NCBI RefSeq assembly: GCF_035818635.1
Contig: NZ_JAYLLH010000003.1
Coordinates: 169,199 to 233,198, forward strand
From: Mesobacterium_A hydrothermale
Lineage (GTDB): Bacteria; Pseudomonadota; Alphaproteobacteria; Rhodobacterales; Rhodobacteraceae
Direction: 5' to 3'
DNA length: 64,000 nucleotides
Part shown: positions 25,800 to 34,063 of the stretch, one piece after another
Position numbering within the stretch: the stretch's first letter is position 1
Layout: every line of letters begins with the position of its first letter
Made by a program: the position numbers and the translations under genes
The notes under the pieces: generated by a model
What the model was told of the DNA's origin: nothing
Databases searched by the model: none
What the model saw: the letters and a program-made list of their open reading frames with translations, nothing else

Positions 25800-26438
25800 A
25801 TGACCGTCGTCACGCCAGAACTCCTGCTGCAAGCCTATCGCTCGGGCGTGTTTCCCATGGCCGAGCATCGCGACGACCCGGAAATCTTCTGGGTTGATCC
25901 GCGCCGACGCGGCGTGTTCCCCCTGAACGGGTTTCACATCTCGCGCAGCCTTGCCCGCGTGGTGCGGCGCGACACGTTCAGCGTCACGCTCAACCGCGAT
26001 TTCGCCGGTGTCATCGACGGTTGTGCCGATCGCCCGGAAACGTGGATCAACGGCGAGATTCGCGCGCTCTACCTTGATCTTTTTGCCCGTGGTGACGCCC
26101 ATTCGCTCGAGGTCTGGCAGGATGGCAGGCTGGCCGGGGGCGTCTATGGCGTCACGCAGGGGGCCGCGTTTTTCGGGGAAAGCATGTTTTCACGCCGGAC
26201 AGACGCGTCAAAGGTCGCGCTGGCGTGGCTGGTGGTTCATCTGAACCGCTGCGGCTTCCGGCTGTTCGACACCCAGTTCCTGACGCCGCATCTGGCCAGC
26301 CTTGGCGCGGTGGAAATCTCGCGCGCGCTGTATCGCGCGCAACTGACCGACGCGCTGCACCATGACGCGGATTTCACCGCCTCCCCCCTGCCCGGCAGCG
26401 GTCACGAAGTGGTACAGGCCAACGCCCAGATATCATAG
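25800..26438 (+). CDS. aat: Leucyl/phenylalanyl-tRNA--protein transferase
   Basis: A 212-residue enzyme of the N-degron pathway that adds Leu or Phe to proteins starting with Lys or Arg. The family pattern is clear: LLLQAYRSGVFPM, WVDPRRRGVFPL, GGVYGVTQGAAFFGESMFSR and FDTQFLTPHLASLGAVEISR. It probably shares the accBC transcript. Its 3' end overlaps the convergent DUF2155 gene by 37 bases, so transcription from the two strands may interfere there. Confidence 0.95.
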   Translation: MTVVTPELLLQAYRSGVFPMAEHRDDPEIFWVDPRRRGVFPLNGFHISRSLARVVRRDTFSVTLNRDFAGVIDGCADRPETWINGEIRALYLDLFARGDAHSLEVWQDGRLAGGVYGVTQGAAFFGESMFSRRTDASKVALAWLVVHLNRCGFRLFDTQFLTPHLASLGAVEISRALYRAQLTDALHHDADFTASPLPGSGHEVVQANAQIS

Positions 26439-26761
26439 CGCGGGTGGTCCATCGCGTTCAGCGCGGGCGACGACGCCACGATCCAGCCGCTGAACACCGG
26501 TACGTCCTTGCCGGTTTCGGTCACCGTGACAAAGGCATAGGCATCGCCGGCAGGGTTGCCTTCTGGATAACGGCATTCGCGCAGGGCAACCCGGATCCGG
26601 CCAAAAGCCTGCGTGCCCCCGTTGACAATGACCAGGTCCTCGACGTGCCCGGTCAGCTTGTCCAGCGCACGCAACCGCGCTCCGGTTCCTTCGTTGACCT
26701 GTTCCTGCGCCACGGCCGGCAGGGCCATGGCAAACAGCGCAATCAAGGCACCGCGGATCAT
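26402..26761 (-). CDS. DUF2155 domain periplasmic protein
   Basis: A 119-residue exported protein with a signal peptide at residues 1-18 (ALIALFAMALPAVAQ). The family core includes LDKLTGHVEDL and the C-terminal FSGWIVASSPALNAMDHPRYDIWALAC. Function is unknown. The ATG overlaps the mlaD stop by 4 bases, so it is the third gene of the NDUFA12-mlaD-DUF2155 operon conserved in Rhodobacterales. It overlaps the end of aat on the other strand. Confidence 0.88.
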   Translation of the reverse strand: MIRGALIALFAMALPAVAQEQVNEGTGARLRALDKLTGHVEDLVIVNGGTQAFGRIRVALRECRYPEGNPAGDAYAFVTVTETGKDVPVFSGWIVASSPALNAMDHPRYDIWALACTTS

Positions 26762-27216
26762 TGGCCGCTGCTCCCGCTGTCACCGCTGACGAATTTCAGC
26801 AGCAGGGAAATCAAGCTGACCGCGCCTTGCGTATCAAGGATCTCGTCCCCCGGGGAAAAGAAGAACGGCGACCCGCCCGGCGAAATCTCGACGAAATTCC
26901 CCCCCAGCAGCCCTTCGGACGCGACCACGATGGCGCTGTCGTCCGGTATCTCGATCCCGTCCTGAATCGTCACCGTCGCATCGGCGCGGAAGGTTTGCGG
27001 GTTCAGCGCCATTTCCGTCACCGTGCCCACCTTGACGCCCGCAAGGCGCACGTCGGTACCGACGCTGACCCCTTCAAGCGAACGGAAGCTGGCGGTCAGT
27101 TCGTAACCCGAACTGCCCAAAGACAGGCCCGCTGTCTGCGCCGTATAAGCGCCAAAGCCGATGGCCACGGCCAGAACCGCCGCGCCGACTAGAGTTTCGG
27201 TTGTGTTTTCCGCCAT
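26758..27216 (-). CDS. mlaD: Outer membrane lipid asymmetry protein MlaD
   Basis: A 152-residue MCE-domain protein. One N-terminal membrane helix (about 8-28) anchors it in the inner membrane and the MCE domain (about 38-120) faces the periplasm; SLEGVSVGTDVRLAGVKVG is the typical MCE start. MlaD binds phospholipid for the Mla transport system. The other mla genes (E, F, B, C) are not in this window. It starts 4 bases after the NDUFA12 gene ends. The ATG at 27216 was chosen because 26 upstream in-frame residues belong to the NDUFA12 gene region. Confidence 0.9.
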   Translation of the reverse strand: MAENTTETLVGAAVLAVAIGFGAYTAQTAGLSLGSSGYELTASFRSLEGVSVGTDVRLAGVKVGTVTEMALNPQTFRADATVTIQDGIEIPDDSAIVVASEGLLGGNFVEISPGGSPFFFSPGDEILDTQGAVSLISLLLKFVSGDSGSSGQ

Positions 27217-27220
27217 GGGA

Positions 27221-27604
27221 TTATTCCGGCGACCACGCCTCGTAGTCGCGGCGCTCCACCGGCGCTTCGCGGCGCAGCGATCCGGCCGGCACATAAGCCA
27301 GCGTCGTCCCGGTCAGGTTTTCCACATGCGGCTTTTCCCACGGCTTGTGGGCCAGCGGTTTTTCGGTCGGTGCGTCCTTGTAGGTGTGGTGCAGCCAACC
27401 GTGCCAATCGGCGTCGATCCGGCTGGCCTCGGCTTCGCCGTTGAACATCACCCAGCGGCGCTTGCCGTCGCGGGATTGGTAAAAGACGTTGCCTTGCGCG
27501 TCTTCGCCCACCTTGACGCCCTTGCGCCAGGTATAGATCTGCGTGTTGATCGTCGATCCGTTCCACCAGGTCACGGCGCGCAACAGCGTGTTCAGAATAC
27601 CCAT
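27221..27604 (-). CDS. NADH:ubiquinone oxidoreductase subunit NDUFA12 homologue
   Basis: A 127-residue complex I accessory protein (B17.2 family). It shows the expected pattern: TWRKGVKVGEDAQGNVFYQ, then KRRWVMFNGEAEASRIDADWHGWLHHT and a Pro-rich end. The subunit is shared by mitochondria and alphaproteobacteria. It heads the operon with mlaD and DUF2155, away from the main nuo cluster. Confidence 0.93.
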   Translation of the reverse strand: MGILNTLLRAVTWWNGSTINTQIYTWRKGVKVGEDAQGNVFYQSRDGKRRWVMFNGEAEASRIDADWHGWLHHTYKDAPTEKPLAHKPWEKPHVENLTGTTLAYVPAGSLRREAPVERRDYEAWSPE

Positions 27605-27684
27605 AGGTGACTCCCGTTGGTCTGGTCAGAGTTATGACCCAAGCCCCGGCAAAGGTCCAGTGCCGGGGCTTGCGGCACAGGCAC

Positions 27685-28044
27685 TCAGCGTGCCAATGCC
27701 GTCAGTTCGATCTCGATCCGGTACTTGTCGTCGATCAGCCCGCATTCAACCATGGTCGCCGCCGGGCGGTTTTCCCCGAAGGTTTCCGCAAGGATCGGCC
27801 AGCAGGGTTCGAATTCGGCGCGGTCCGGCAGGTAGTAATTTACCCGCACCACGTCGGCAAAGCTGCTGCCGGCCTCTGCCAGCGCCTTGCCGATCACGTC
27901 CAGCGCGCTGCGGCACTGGTCGGTCACGGTGTCACCCTGCCCCACGGTGCCCGCAACATGCACGAAGCCGCCGGCGACAACCGCGCGGCAATAGCCGATT
28001 TTCGCTTCGAATTCCCCGCCAGAAGAGATGCGTTTGATGGTCAT
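27685..28044 (-). CDS. RidA/YjgF family protein
   Basis: A 119-residue protein of the RidA superfamily, which removes reactive enamine/imine intermediates from PLP enzymes. The family trimer pattern is visible (VVAGGFVHVAGTVGQ, then VRVNYYLPDRAEF). In place of the arginine-containing end of the true RidA active site (ARVEVARLPK) it ends with KYRIEIELTALAR, so it may belong to another Rid subgroup. It is monocistronic, downstream of clpX in the same direction, separated from it by the clpX terminator. Confidence 0.85.
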   Translation of the reverse strand: MTIKRISSGGEFEAKIGYCRAVVAGGFVHVAGTVGQGDTVTDQCRSALDVIGKALAEAGSSFADVVRVNYYLPDRAEFEPCWPILAETFGENRPAATMVECGLIDDKYRIEIELTALAR

Positions 28045-28066
28045 GGTCCGTTTTCCCAAGAAACAT

Positions 28067-28098
28067 GAAAAAGGGCGGGGAACCGCCCCCGCCCGAAA
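28067..28098 (-). terminator. Intrinsic terminator of clpX
   Basis: Read on the minus strand, CGGGCGGGG-type stem (8 bp GGGCGGGG/CCCCGCCC, 6-base loop) followed by TTTTT, 22 bases after the clpX stop. Confidence 0.85.
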
Positions 28099-28115
28099 AT
28101 TGATATGTCCGGCGA

Positions 28116-29387
28116 TCACCCGGCGCTGGCCGGCTCTTTTTCCTTTTTCTGATCCGAATAGATCAGCAGCGGCGCGGCCTTGGCGGTCACCGCTTCCTCG
28201 TTCACCAGCACCTCGTCGACATTGTCCATGCCCGGCAGATCGAACATCGTGTCAAGCAGGATGTCTTCCAGGATCGACCGCAAGCCACGCGCGCCGGTCT
28301 TGCGTTCGATCGCGCGCTTGGCGATGGCCGACAGCGCTTCCTCGGTAAAGGTCAGCTTGGCGTCTTCGAGTTCGAACAGCCGTTGATACTGCTTGACCAG
28401 CGCGTTCTTGGGCTTGGTCAGGATGGTGATCAGCGCGTCTTCGTCCAGATCTTCCAGCGTCGCGATGACGGGCAGACGACCCACGAATTCCGGGATCAGG
28501 CCGAATTTCAGCAGGTCCTCGGGCTCCAGGTCCTTGAAAATCTCGCCCACGCCGCGGTCATCGTTGTCACGCACATCGGCCCCAAAGCCCATGGCAGAGC
28601 CCTTGCCGCGCTGCGCGATGATCCGGTCGAGGCCAGCAAAGGCGCCGCCGCAGATGAACAGGATGTTGGTCGTGTCCACCTGCAGGAATTCCTGCTGCGG
28701 ATGCTTGCGCCCCCCCTGTGGCGGCACCGATGCAACGGTCCCTTCCATCAGCTTCAGCAGCGCCTGCTGCACGCCCTCGCCCGACACGTCGCGAGTGATC
28801 GAGGGATTTTCCGACTTGCGGGTGATCTTGTCGACCTCGTCGATATAGACGATGCCGCGCTGCGCCCGTTCGACGTTGTATTCGCTCGACTGCAACAGCT
28901 TGAGGATGATGTTTTCCACGTCCTCGCCCACGTAACCTGCCTCGGTCAGCGTGGTGGCGTCGGCCATGGTGAACGGTACGTCCAGGATACGCGCCAGAGT
29001 CTGCGCCAGAAGGGTCTTGCCGCAGCCGGTCGGACCGATCAGCAGGATGTTCGATTTCGCCAGTTCGATATCGGACGACTTCTGCGAATGGTTCAAACGC
29101 TTGTAGTGGTTGTGCACGGCCACCGACAGCACCCGCTTGGCCACCGCCTGTCCGATCACGTAGTCGTCCAGCACATCACAGATTTCGCGTGGCGTAGGCA
29201 CCCCTTCAGACGACTTGAGCCCGGAGCTCTTGGTCTCTTCGCGGATGATGTCCATGCACAGTTCCACGCATTCATCACAGATGAACACGGTCGGGCCGGC
29301 GATCAGCTTGCGCACCTCGTGCTGGCTCTTGCCGCAAAAGCTGCAGTAGAGCGTGTTCTTGCTGTCTCCGCCAGAATTCGTTGCCAT
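28116..29387 (-). CDS. clpX: ATP-dependent Clp protease ATP-binding subunit ClpX
   Basis: A 423-residue AAA+ unfoldase. The N-terminal zinc-binding domain has C15, C18, C37 and C40; Walker A is GPTGCGKT and Walker B VYIDEVDKI; the GLDRIIAQR and pore/sensor regions are intact. It feeds substrates to ClpP, encoded just upstream with a 149-bp gap that could hold its own promoter. In alphaproteobacteria ClpXP drives cell-cycle proteolysis. Confidence 0.97.
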   Translation of the reverse strand: MATNSGGDSKNTLYCSFCGKSQHEVRKLIAGPTVFICDECVELCMDIIREETKSSGLKSSEGVPTPREICDVLDDYVIGQAVAKRVLSVAVHNHYKRLNHSQKSSDIELAKSNILLIGPTGCGKTLLAQTLARILDVPFTMADATTLTEAGYVGEDVENIILKLLQSSEYNVERAQRGIVYIDEVDKITRKSENPSITRDVSGEGVQQALLKLMEGTVASVPPQGGRKHPQQEFLQVDTTNILFICGGAFAGLDRIIAQRGKGSAMGFGADVRDNDDRGVGEIFKDLEPEDLLKFGLIPEFVGRLPVIATLEDLDEDALITILTKPKNALVKQYQRLFELEDAKLTFTEEALSAIAKRAIERKTGARGLRSILEDILLDTMFDLPGMDNVDEVLVNEEAVTAKAAPLLIYSDQKKEKEPASAG

Positions 29388-29536
29388 GTCTTAACCTTTC
29401 AGGCCTTCGGTTCGTTCGCGCGCGACCGCATGCCCCCTATGTATCCACATAGGCCGCCCATCTGACCTAGCTTAGGGCAGCCCCTACCGGTCTACAATCG
29501 CAAAAATTGTCCCGACACCGCGTGCCGGGACCGGTC

Positions 29537-30169
29537 TTACTTGTCGTCACCCTCGGGCTGGACGCGGCTGACCAGGATGTCGTCGATCAGGCCCCAGTCC
29601 TTGGCTTCCTCGGGCGACATGAAGTTGTCGCGCTCAAGCGCCTTCTCCACGTTTTCCAGCGTCTGGCCGGTGTGGCGCACGTAGATCTCGTTCAGGCGGC
29701 GCTTCAGCTTCAGCGTTTCCTCGGCGTGGATCATGATGTCCGTCGCCTGGCCCTGATAGCCGCCGGACGGCTGGTGCACCATCACACGGCTGTTGGGCAA
29801 CGAGAATCGCATACCCTTTTCCCCGGCAGTCAGCAGCAAAGAGCCCATCGAGGCCGCTTGCCCGATCACCAACGTGCTGACCTTCGGTTTGATGTATTGC
29901 ATCGTGTCATAGATCGACAGGCCAGAGGTGACGACACCGCCGGGGCTGTTGATATACATGCTGATTTCCTTCGACGGGTTTTCCGCCTCAAGGTGCAGCA
30001 ACTGTGCCACGATCAGCGACGACATGCCGTCGTGTACGGGACCATTCAGAAAGATCACGCGTTCCTTCAACAGGCGCGAGAAGATGTCATAGGCCCGTTC
30101 GCCCCGGCTGGTCTGTTCGACCACCATCGGGACGAGATTGTTCATGTAGAATTCAAAAGGGTCTTTCAT
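29537..30169 (-). CDS. clpP: ATP-dependent Clp protease proteolytic subunit ClpP
   Basis: A 210-residue serine protease. The catalytic triad is complete: S107 (GQAASMGS), H132 (MVHQPSGG) and D181. The start at 30169 (MKDPFEFYMNNLVPMVVEQT) gives the normal N-terminus; the in-frame 64 residues upstream are not ClpP-like. The protein forms the tetradecamer used by ClpX and ClpA. It lies directly upstream of clpX in the same direction. Confidence 0.97.
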   Translation of the reverse strand: MKDPFEFYMNNLVPMVVEQTSRGERAYDIFSRLLKERVIFLNGPVHDGMSSLIVAQLLHLEAENPSKEISMYINSPGGVVTSGLSIYDTMQYIKPKVSTLVIGQAASMGSLLLTAGEKGMRFSLPNSRVMVHQPSGGYQGQATDIMIHAEETLKLKRRLNEIYVRHTGQTLENVEKALERDNFMSPEEAKDWGLIDDILVSRVQPEGDDK

Positions 30170-30332
30170 ATCCGCCTGCCTGCCTGTTTGGGTGTCCACA
30201 TGCGATCCGTACCGCACGCCAGTTAACCGAATCTTAGTTCTGGGCCGAAGGGGCTGCAAGGGGCCGAAAGGATTTTGCGGGACTTGCCGTTTCACGTCTT
30301 GATCAGGCCGCAGTGCGCAATAGCTCCGCCCC

Positions 30333-31514
30333 ATGACGATTGGCCTTGCCCCCACCCGCACCGCGGCCCTTGAACGGCTGCATGATTTCCTGCCGCGCGC
30401 CGGACGCTATGCCGCAGACCGCAATTTCGATTTCGGCCCCGGGCATCATCGGTCTGTGTCGCAATTGTCGCCCTACCTGCGGCACAGGCTGATTACGGAA
30501 GAAGAGGTCTTGCGCGCCGTGCTTGGCCGCTTCAGCCCCAAAACTGTCGATAAATTTCTGCAAGAGGTGTTCTGGCGCGCCTATTGGAAGGGCTGGCTCG
30601 AAATGCGGCCGGGTGTCTGGCACGCCTATCGCGCGGGTGTGCTGCGCGCCCTGGACCGGGTGCAAAGCGAAGCCGGGTTGCGCGCCCGTTGGCAGGCCGC
30701 CTGTTCCGGCACCACCGGGATCGACGCGTTCGACCACTGGGCCCGGGAACTGGCGGATACCGGCTATCTGCACAACCATGCCCGGATGTGGTTCGCCTCG
30801 ATCTGGATCTTCACGTTGCGGCTGCCATGGGAACTGGGCGCGGATTTCTTCCTGCGGCACCTGCTTGATGGCGACCCGGCGTCGAACACGCTCAGTTGGC
30901 GCTGGGTGGCGGGGTTGCAGACGCGGGGCAAGCATTACGTTGCCCGCTCCGACAATATCGCCCGCTACACCGAAGGGCGGTTTCGCCCGGTCGGGCTCGA
31001 AGCCTCCCCCGCGCCGCTCTCTGGCGCAGACCATCCGCCCCGGCGGGCCTTGCCTGCTGCCGACGGCGTCGCGCCGGGCAAACCGGCGCTCCTGGTGCTG
31101 CACGAAGACGACCTGCACCCCGGTTTCCTGTTTGACGCTGGGTTGTCGCCGGTGGCGACGGTGACACTCGAAACCACCGATGCGATCAGCCCGTTGGTGC
31201 CCTCTGCCCTGCTCAGGGCCTTCAAGACCGGCGCGATGCAGGACGTCACCCAGCGTTGGGCGGACCGACTGGGGCCGGTCGCGCCTGCCCACACCGCAGC
31301 CGAGCTACTTGTCCTGGCCCGCGCCCACGGGGCGCAGGAAATCGTTACCGCCTACGCCCCCACCGGCCCAGTCGCGGAAGTGCTGGACCGGGTCACAGAC
31401 CTGCCCGTCCGCCGCGTCCGCCGCCCCTATGACAGCGCCGCGTGGCCCCATGCCACGCATGGTTTTTTCCGGTTCAAGGATCATATTCCGGCGCTGCTGG
31501 GGCAGATCGTCTAA
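30333..31514 (+). CDS. Photolyase/cryptochrome-like FAD-binding protein with reordered domains
   Basis: A 393-residue protein. Residues about 20-225 match the FAD-binding domain of photolyases and cryptochromes: SQLSPYLRHRLI near the start, then DHWARELADTGYLHNHARM and LPWELGADFFLRHLLDGDPASNTLSWRWVAG (core residues given in parts). The usual N-terminal antenna domain is absent. Instead a Rossmann-like domain follows at about 255-393, starting with PALLVLHEDD, and ending with FRFKDHIPALL. Light-dependent repair, photosensing or a dark FAD role are all possible. It overlaps the convergent cation exporter gene by 4 bases. Confidence 0.75.
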   Translation: MTIGLAPTRTAALERLHDFLPRAGRYAADRNFDFGPGHHRSVSQLSPYLRHRLITEEEVLRAVLGRFSPKTVDKFLQEVFWRAYWKGWLEMRPGVWHAYRAGVLRALDRVQSEAGLRARWQAACSGTTGIDAFDHWARELADTGYLHNHARMWFASIWIFTLRLPWELGADFFLRHLLDGDPASNTLSWRWVAGLQTRGKHYVARSDNIARYTEGRFRPVGLEASPAPLSGADHPPRRALPAADGVAPGKPALLVLHEDDLHPGFLFDAGLSPVATVTLETTDAISPLVPSALLRAFKTGAMQDVTQRWADRLGPVAPAHTAAELLVLARAHGAQEIVTAYAPTGPVAEVLDRVTDLPVRRVRRPYDSAAWPHATHGFFRFKDHIPALLGQIV

Positions 31515-32431
31515 ACGATCGTCCCGATCTCGGGCGCGTCGGTGCAGGCGTGGCGCGCACATTCCAGTTCGAACGACAGATGCTTGATTCCGTGCGCCAG
31601 CCCGACACGCGCCTTGACCCGCGCCTTGATCGCGTCGGCCTCGGCCCAGTGCCCCTCGGCGATCACAAGATGGGCCTGGAGCGCGCTGTGATGCTCATCG
31701 ACCTGCCAGAGATGCGCATTGTGCACCCCGGTCACCCCGTCGATCCCGCGCACGGTCGTCAGCACCTCGGCGGGTTGCAGATCCGGCGGGCGGCCCAGCA
31801 TCAGGATTCGGATCACACCGCCGATTTCCGACAGCGCCATCCACAGGATGTAGCCCGCGATCAGCAACGTCACCACCGGGTCGACCCAGACCCAGCCGAA
31901 CCAGATCACCGCCGCCCCCGCCACGATCACCGCAACCGATCCCATCGCGTCGGCCAGGTTGTGCTGGAACGCCGCGCGGATGTTCACGCTCTCTTTCGAC
32001 ATCGTATAGGTCAGCGCTGCTGTGCCCAGATCCACCGCCAGTGCCACGGCGGCAATGATCACCACAAGCCAGCCATCCACCGGTTCGGGCGCGAAAAACC
32101 GCAGCACCGCCTCGTACAGCAGGTACAGCCCGATCACGATCAGCGTGGTATAGTTGATCAGCGCCGCCACCACTTCCGCCCGGGCATAGCCAAAGCTCAT
32201 TTCGGCATCCGCGGGACGGCGCGCGATCTTGCGCGCAGCCCAGGCAATGACCAGCGACATGGCATCGGAAAAATTGTGCAAGGCATCCGCGATCATCGCA
32301 AGGCTGCCCGACAGCACCCCGCCGATCACCTGCACCACCGTCAGCCCGACATTGACCGCAACCGCCCCGAACAGCCGCGCATCGCCCGCCTTCGGGTCGA
32401 CATGGTGGTGGTGGTGATGGCCGTGGGGCAT
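31511..32431 (-). CDS. Cation diffusion facilitator (zinc-type) exporter
   Basis: A 306-residue CDF transporter with a histidine-rich N-terminus (HGHHHHHH, residues about 3-10). Six membrane helices are expected; helix 2 has the metal site HNFSDA and helix 5 HNLADA (HxxxD pairs typical of Zn2+/Cd2+ CDFs). The cytoplasmic C-terminal domain (about 210-306) contains HLWQVDEHHSALQAHLV. The ATG at 32431 with GGAG upstream was preferred over a TTG five codons earlier. Substrate probably zinc. Confidence 0.9.
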   Translation of the reverse strand: MPHGHHHHHHVDPKAGDARLFGAVAVNVGLTVVQVIGGVLSGSLAMIADALHNFSDAMSLVIAWAARKIARRPADAEMSFGYARAEVVAALINYTTLIVIGLYLLYEAVLRFFAPEPVDGWLVVIIAAVALAVDLGTAALTYTMSKESVNIRAAFQHNLADAMGSVAVIVAGAAVIWFGWVWVDPVVTLLIAGYILWMALSEIGGVIRILMLGRPPDLQPAEVLTTVRGIDGVTGVHNAHLWQVDEHHSALQAHLVIAEGHWAEADAIKARVKARVGLAHGIKHLSFELECARHACTDAPEIGTIV

Positions 32432-32502
32432 TGAGGACTCCGTCAAAGCGATATGGCATATCTAGCTTGCAGCTTTGGCACCGGCCTTGACCTGAAACAA
32501 GA

Positions 32503-32526
32503 CGGGCGGCCCGACAGGACCGCCCG
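32503..32526 (-). terminator. Probable terminator after soxF
   Basis: Seven-bp stem CGGGCGG/CCGCCCG with a 10-base loop, 25 bases after the soxF stop. On the minus strand it is followed by TCTTGTTT, a weak T-tract. Confidence 0.55.
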
Positions 32527-32550
32527 CTGCACTCTGTTCAAACGCCAGGA

Positions 32551-33813
32551 TCAGCCGAACATGTCGCTTGTGATCCCCGCGTACCAACCCACGCTTTCCT
32601 CAAAGGTGCGCTTGCGCAGGTCCGCGTCTTCGCCGGTCTGGCTGATGAAGCCGTCAACCTTGGCGATTTTTTCATCCGTCGCCTCATAGGTCGCGCCGAC
32701 CTTGATGCCGTCATCGGTGTCGATCAACGACCAGCACGTGTTCGAGAACTTGGCCGGGAACACCCGGCTGCCCGTCAACGCCCCGCGCACCGCCATCGCC
32801 GCCACCTTGGCCTGACTGTTAGCCGAGAAGCCCGATTTCGGCATGTCGCCCTGGTTCGTCGCATCCCCCAGGACGTGGATGTTCTCGTCGATCCGGCTTT
32901 GCATCGTGTGGCCGCTGACCGGGGCCCAATTGCCCTCGGATACGCCGGCCATGTCACAGATACGGCCCGCCTTCATCGCCGGGATGACATTGACCACGTC
33001 GGCCTTGATCACCTCTCCGTCTACATCCACGGTCATCTCGTCGGCATTGACGCTAACGTTTCCGCCACCGAAATCCGGGCCGATGCGGGTGATCATCCCG
33101 GGATAGTGTTTGTTCCAGCCTTCCTCGAACAGACCCTGCTTGGAAAACGCCTGTTTGGGGTCGGCAATGATGATCTTGGCCGTCGGGTTTTCCGCTTTTA
33201 GCTTGTGCGCCACCATGCTGATACGTTCGTACGGCCCCGGTGGGCAACGGTACGGGTTGGGTGGCGCGATCATCACAAAGGTCCCGCCCTGCGGCATCGC
33301 TTCGATCTGCGCCTTCAACAGTTCGGTCTGCGACCCGGCCTTGTAGGCGTGGGGCATCTTGTTCTGCGCCGACACGTCCCAGCCCGGTACCGCCCCCTCA
33401 ACGAAATCAATGCCCGGGCTCAGGATCAGCCGGTCATACGGCAACGTGGCACCGCCGGCCAGCGACACCGTCCTGGCGTCGCGGTCGACCCCCACGGCCC
33501 AGTCGTGAACCACATTCACCCCGTATTCCGAGGCCAGCGTGCCATAGGAATGTTCGATGCTCGACAGGTCACGGAACCCGCCGATGTAGAGGTTCGAGAA
33601 AAAGCAGGTGTAGTAGCTGCGCGTGGGTTCCACGAGCGTGACGTCGATGGCGCCCTTGCTGTCCTTGGCGATATAGCGCGCGGCGGTCGCCCCGCCGGCG
33701 CCGCCGCCAACGATCACGACGCGCGGTTTGCCCTGGCCCCGTACCATCGGCGCGGACAGGATGGCTGCCGCCGCTGCCCCCGCGCCAAGAAAGGAACGTC
33801 TGTTGAATGTCAT
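32551..33813 (-). CDS. soxF: Flavocytochrome c sulfide dehydrogenase flavoprotein subunit (SoxF)
   Basis: A 420-residue periplasmic flavoprotein that oxidises sulfide to sulfur and passes electrons to SoxE. It has a Tat signal (NRRSFLGAGA), then the FAD loop VVIVGGGAGG. C70 (YYTCFFSN) aligns with the cysteine that binds FAD covalently in Chromatium FccB, and C190 (NPYRCPPGP) with C360 (FSNTC) correspond to its redox-active pair. It lies downstream of soxE, as in Paracoccus, behind an AT-rich spacer with its own palindrome and separated from soxE by a terminator, so it may be transcribed separately. Confidence 0.93.
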   Translation of the reverse strand: MTFNRRSFLGAGAAAAAILSAPMVRGQGKPRVVIVGGGAGGATAARYIAKDSKGAIDVTLVEPTRSYYTCFFSNLYIGGFRDLSSIEHSYGTLASEYGVNVVHDWAVGVDRDARTVSLAGGATLPYDRLILSPGIDFVEGAVPGWDVSAQNKMPHAYKAGSQTELLKAQIEAMPQGGTFVMIAPPNPYRCPPGPYERISMVAHKLKAENPTAKIIIADPKQAFSKQGLFEEGWNKHYPGMITRIGPDFGGGNVSVNADEMTVDVDGEVIKADVVNVIPAMKAGRICDMAGVSEGNWAPVSGHTMQSRIDENIHVLGDATNQGDMPKSGFSANSQAKVAAMAVRGALTGSRVFPAKFSNTCWSLIDTDDGIKVGATYEATDEKIAKVDGFISQTGEDADLRKRTFEESVGWYAGITSDMFG

Positions 33814-33981
33814 GTTGCAGTTCTCCCTAGTGCACTTTTCTACGCCCGGGCCATCGGCCCGATCGCGGGTTCCCCAGCCCGCTTGCCAAGACTTTCCAAG
33901 GCTCCTCCATCCCGGAAAGTCAGATCATGTTAGCGTTGCCAGCACACAAGGAAATAACAAATTCATTTCCGAAATACCTAT

Positions 33982-34002
33982 ATAAATTATTGAATATATT
34001 AT
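33982..34002. promoter_or_regulatory. AT-rich imperfect inverted repeat upstream of soxF
   Basis: ATAAATTATT-G-AATATATTAT pairs at 8 of 10 positions. It lies in a conspicuously AT-rich patch about 170 bp upstream of soxF, just after the soxE terminator. A second small palindrome, ATTTC-C-GAAAT, is at 33965-33975. They are candidate operator and promoter elements for soxF. Confidence 0.4.
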
Positions 34003-34018
34003 GTTTTTTAGAAATGAG

Positions 34019-34043
34019 AAAGGGGCGCCAAGGCGCCCTTTTC
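34019..34043 (-). terminator. Intrinsic terminator after soxE
   Basis: On the minus strand, AAAAGGGCGCC, a 2-base loop, GGCGCCCCTTT: stem of 8-9 bp with A-rich and T-rich sides, 20 bases after the soxE stop. Confidence 0.8.
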
Positions 34044-34063
34044 CGGTACCCCTTTAACGGGTT

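Noticed and set aside
32400..32425. GTG repeats at the start of the cation exporter
   Set aside because: They encode a metal-binding His run usual for CDF exporters, not a regulatory microsatellite.
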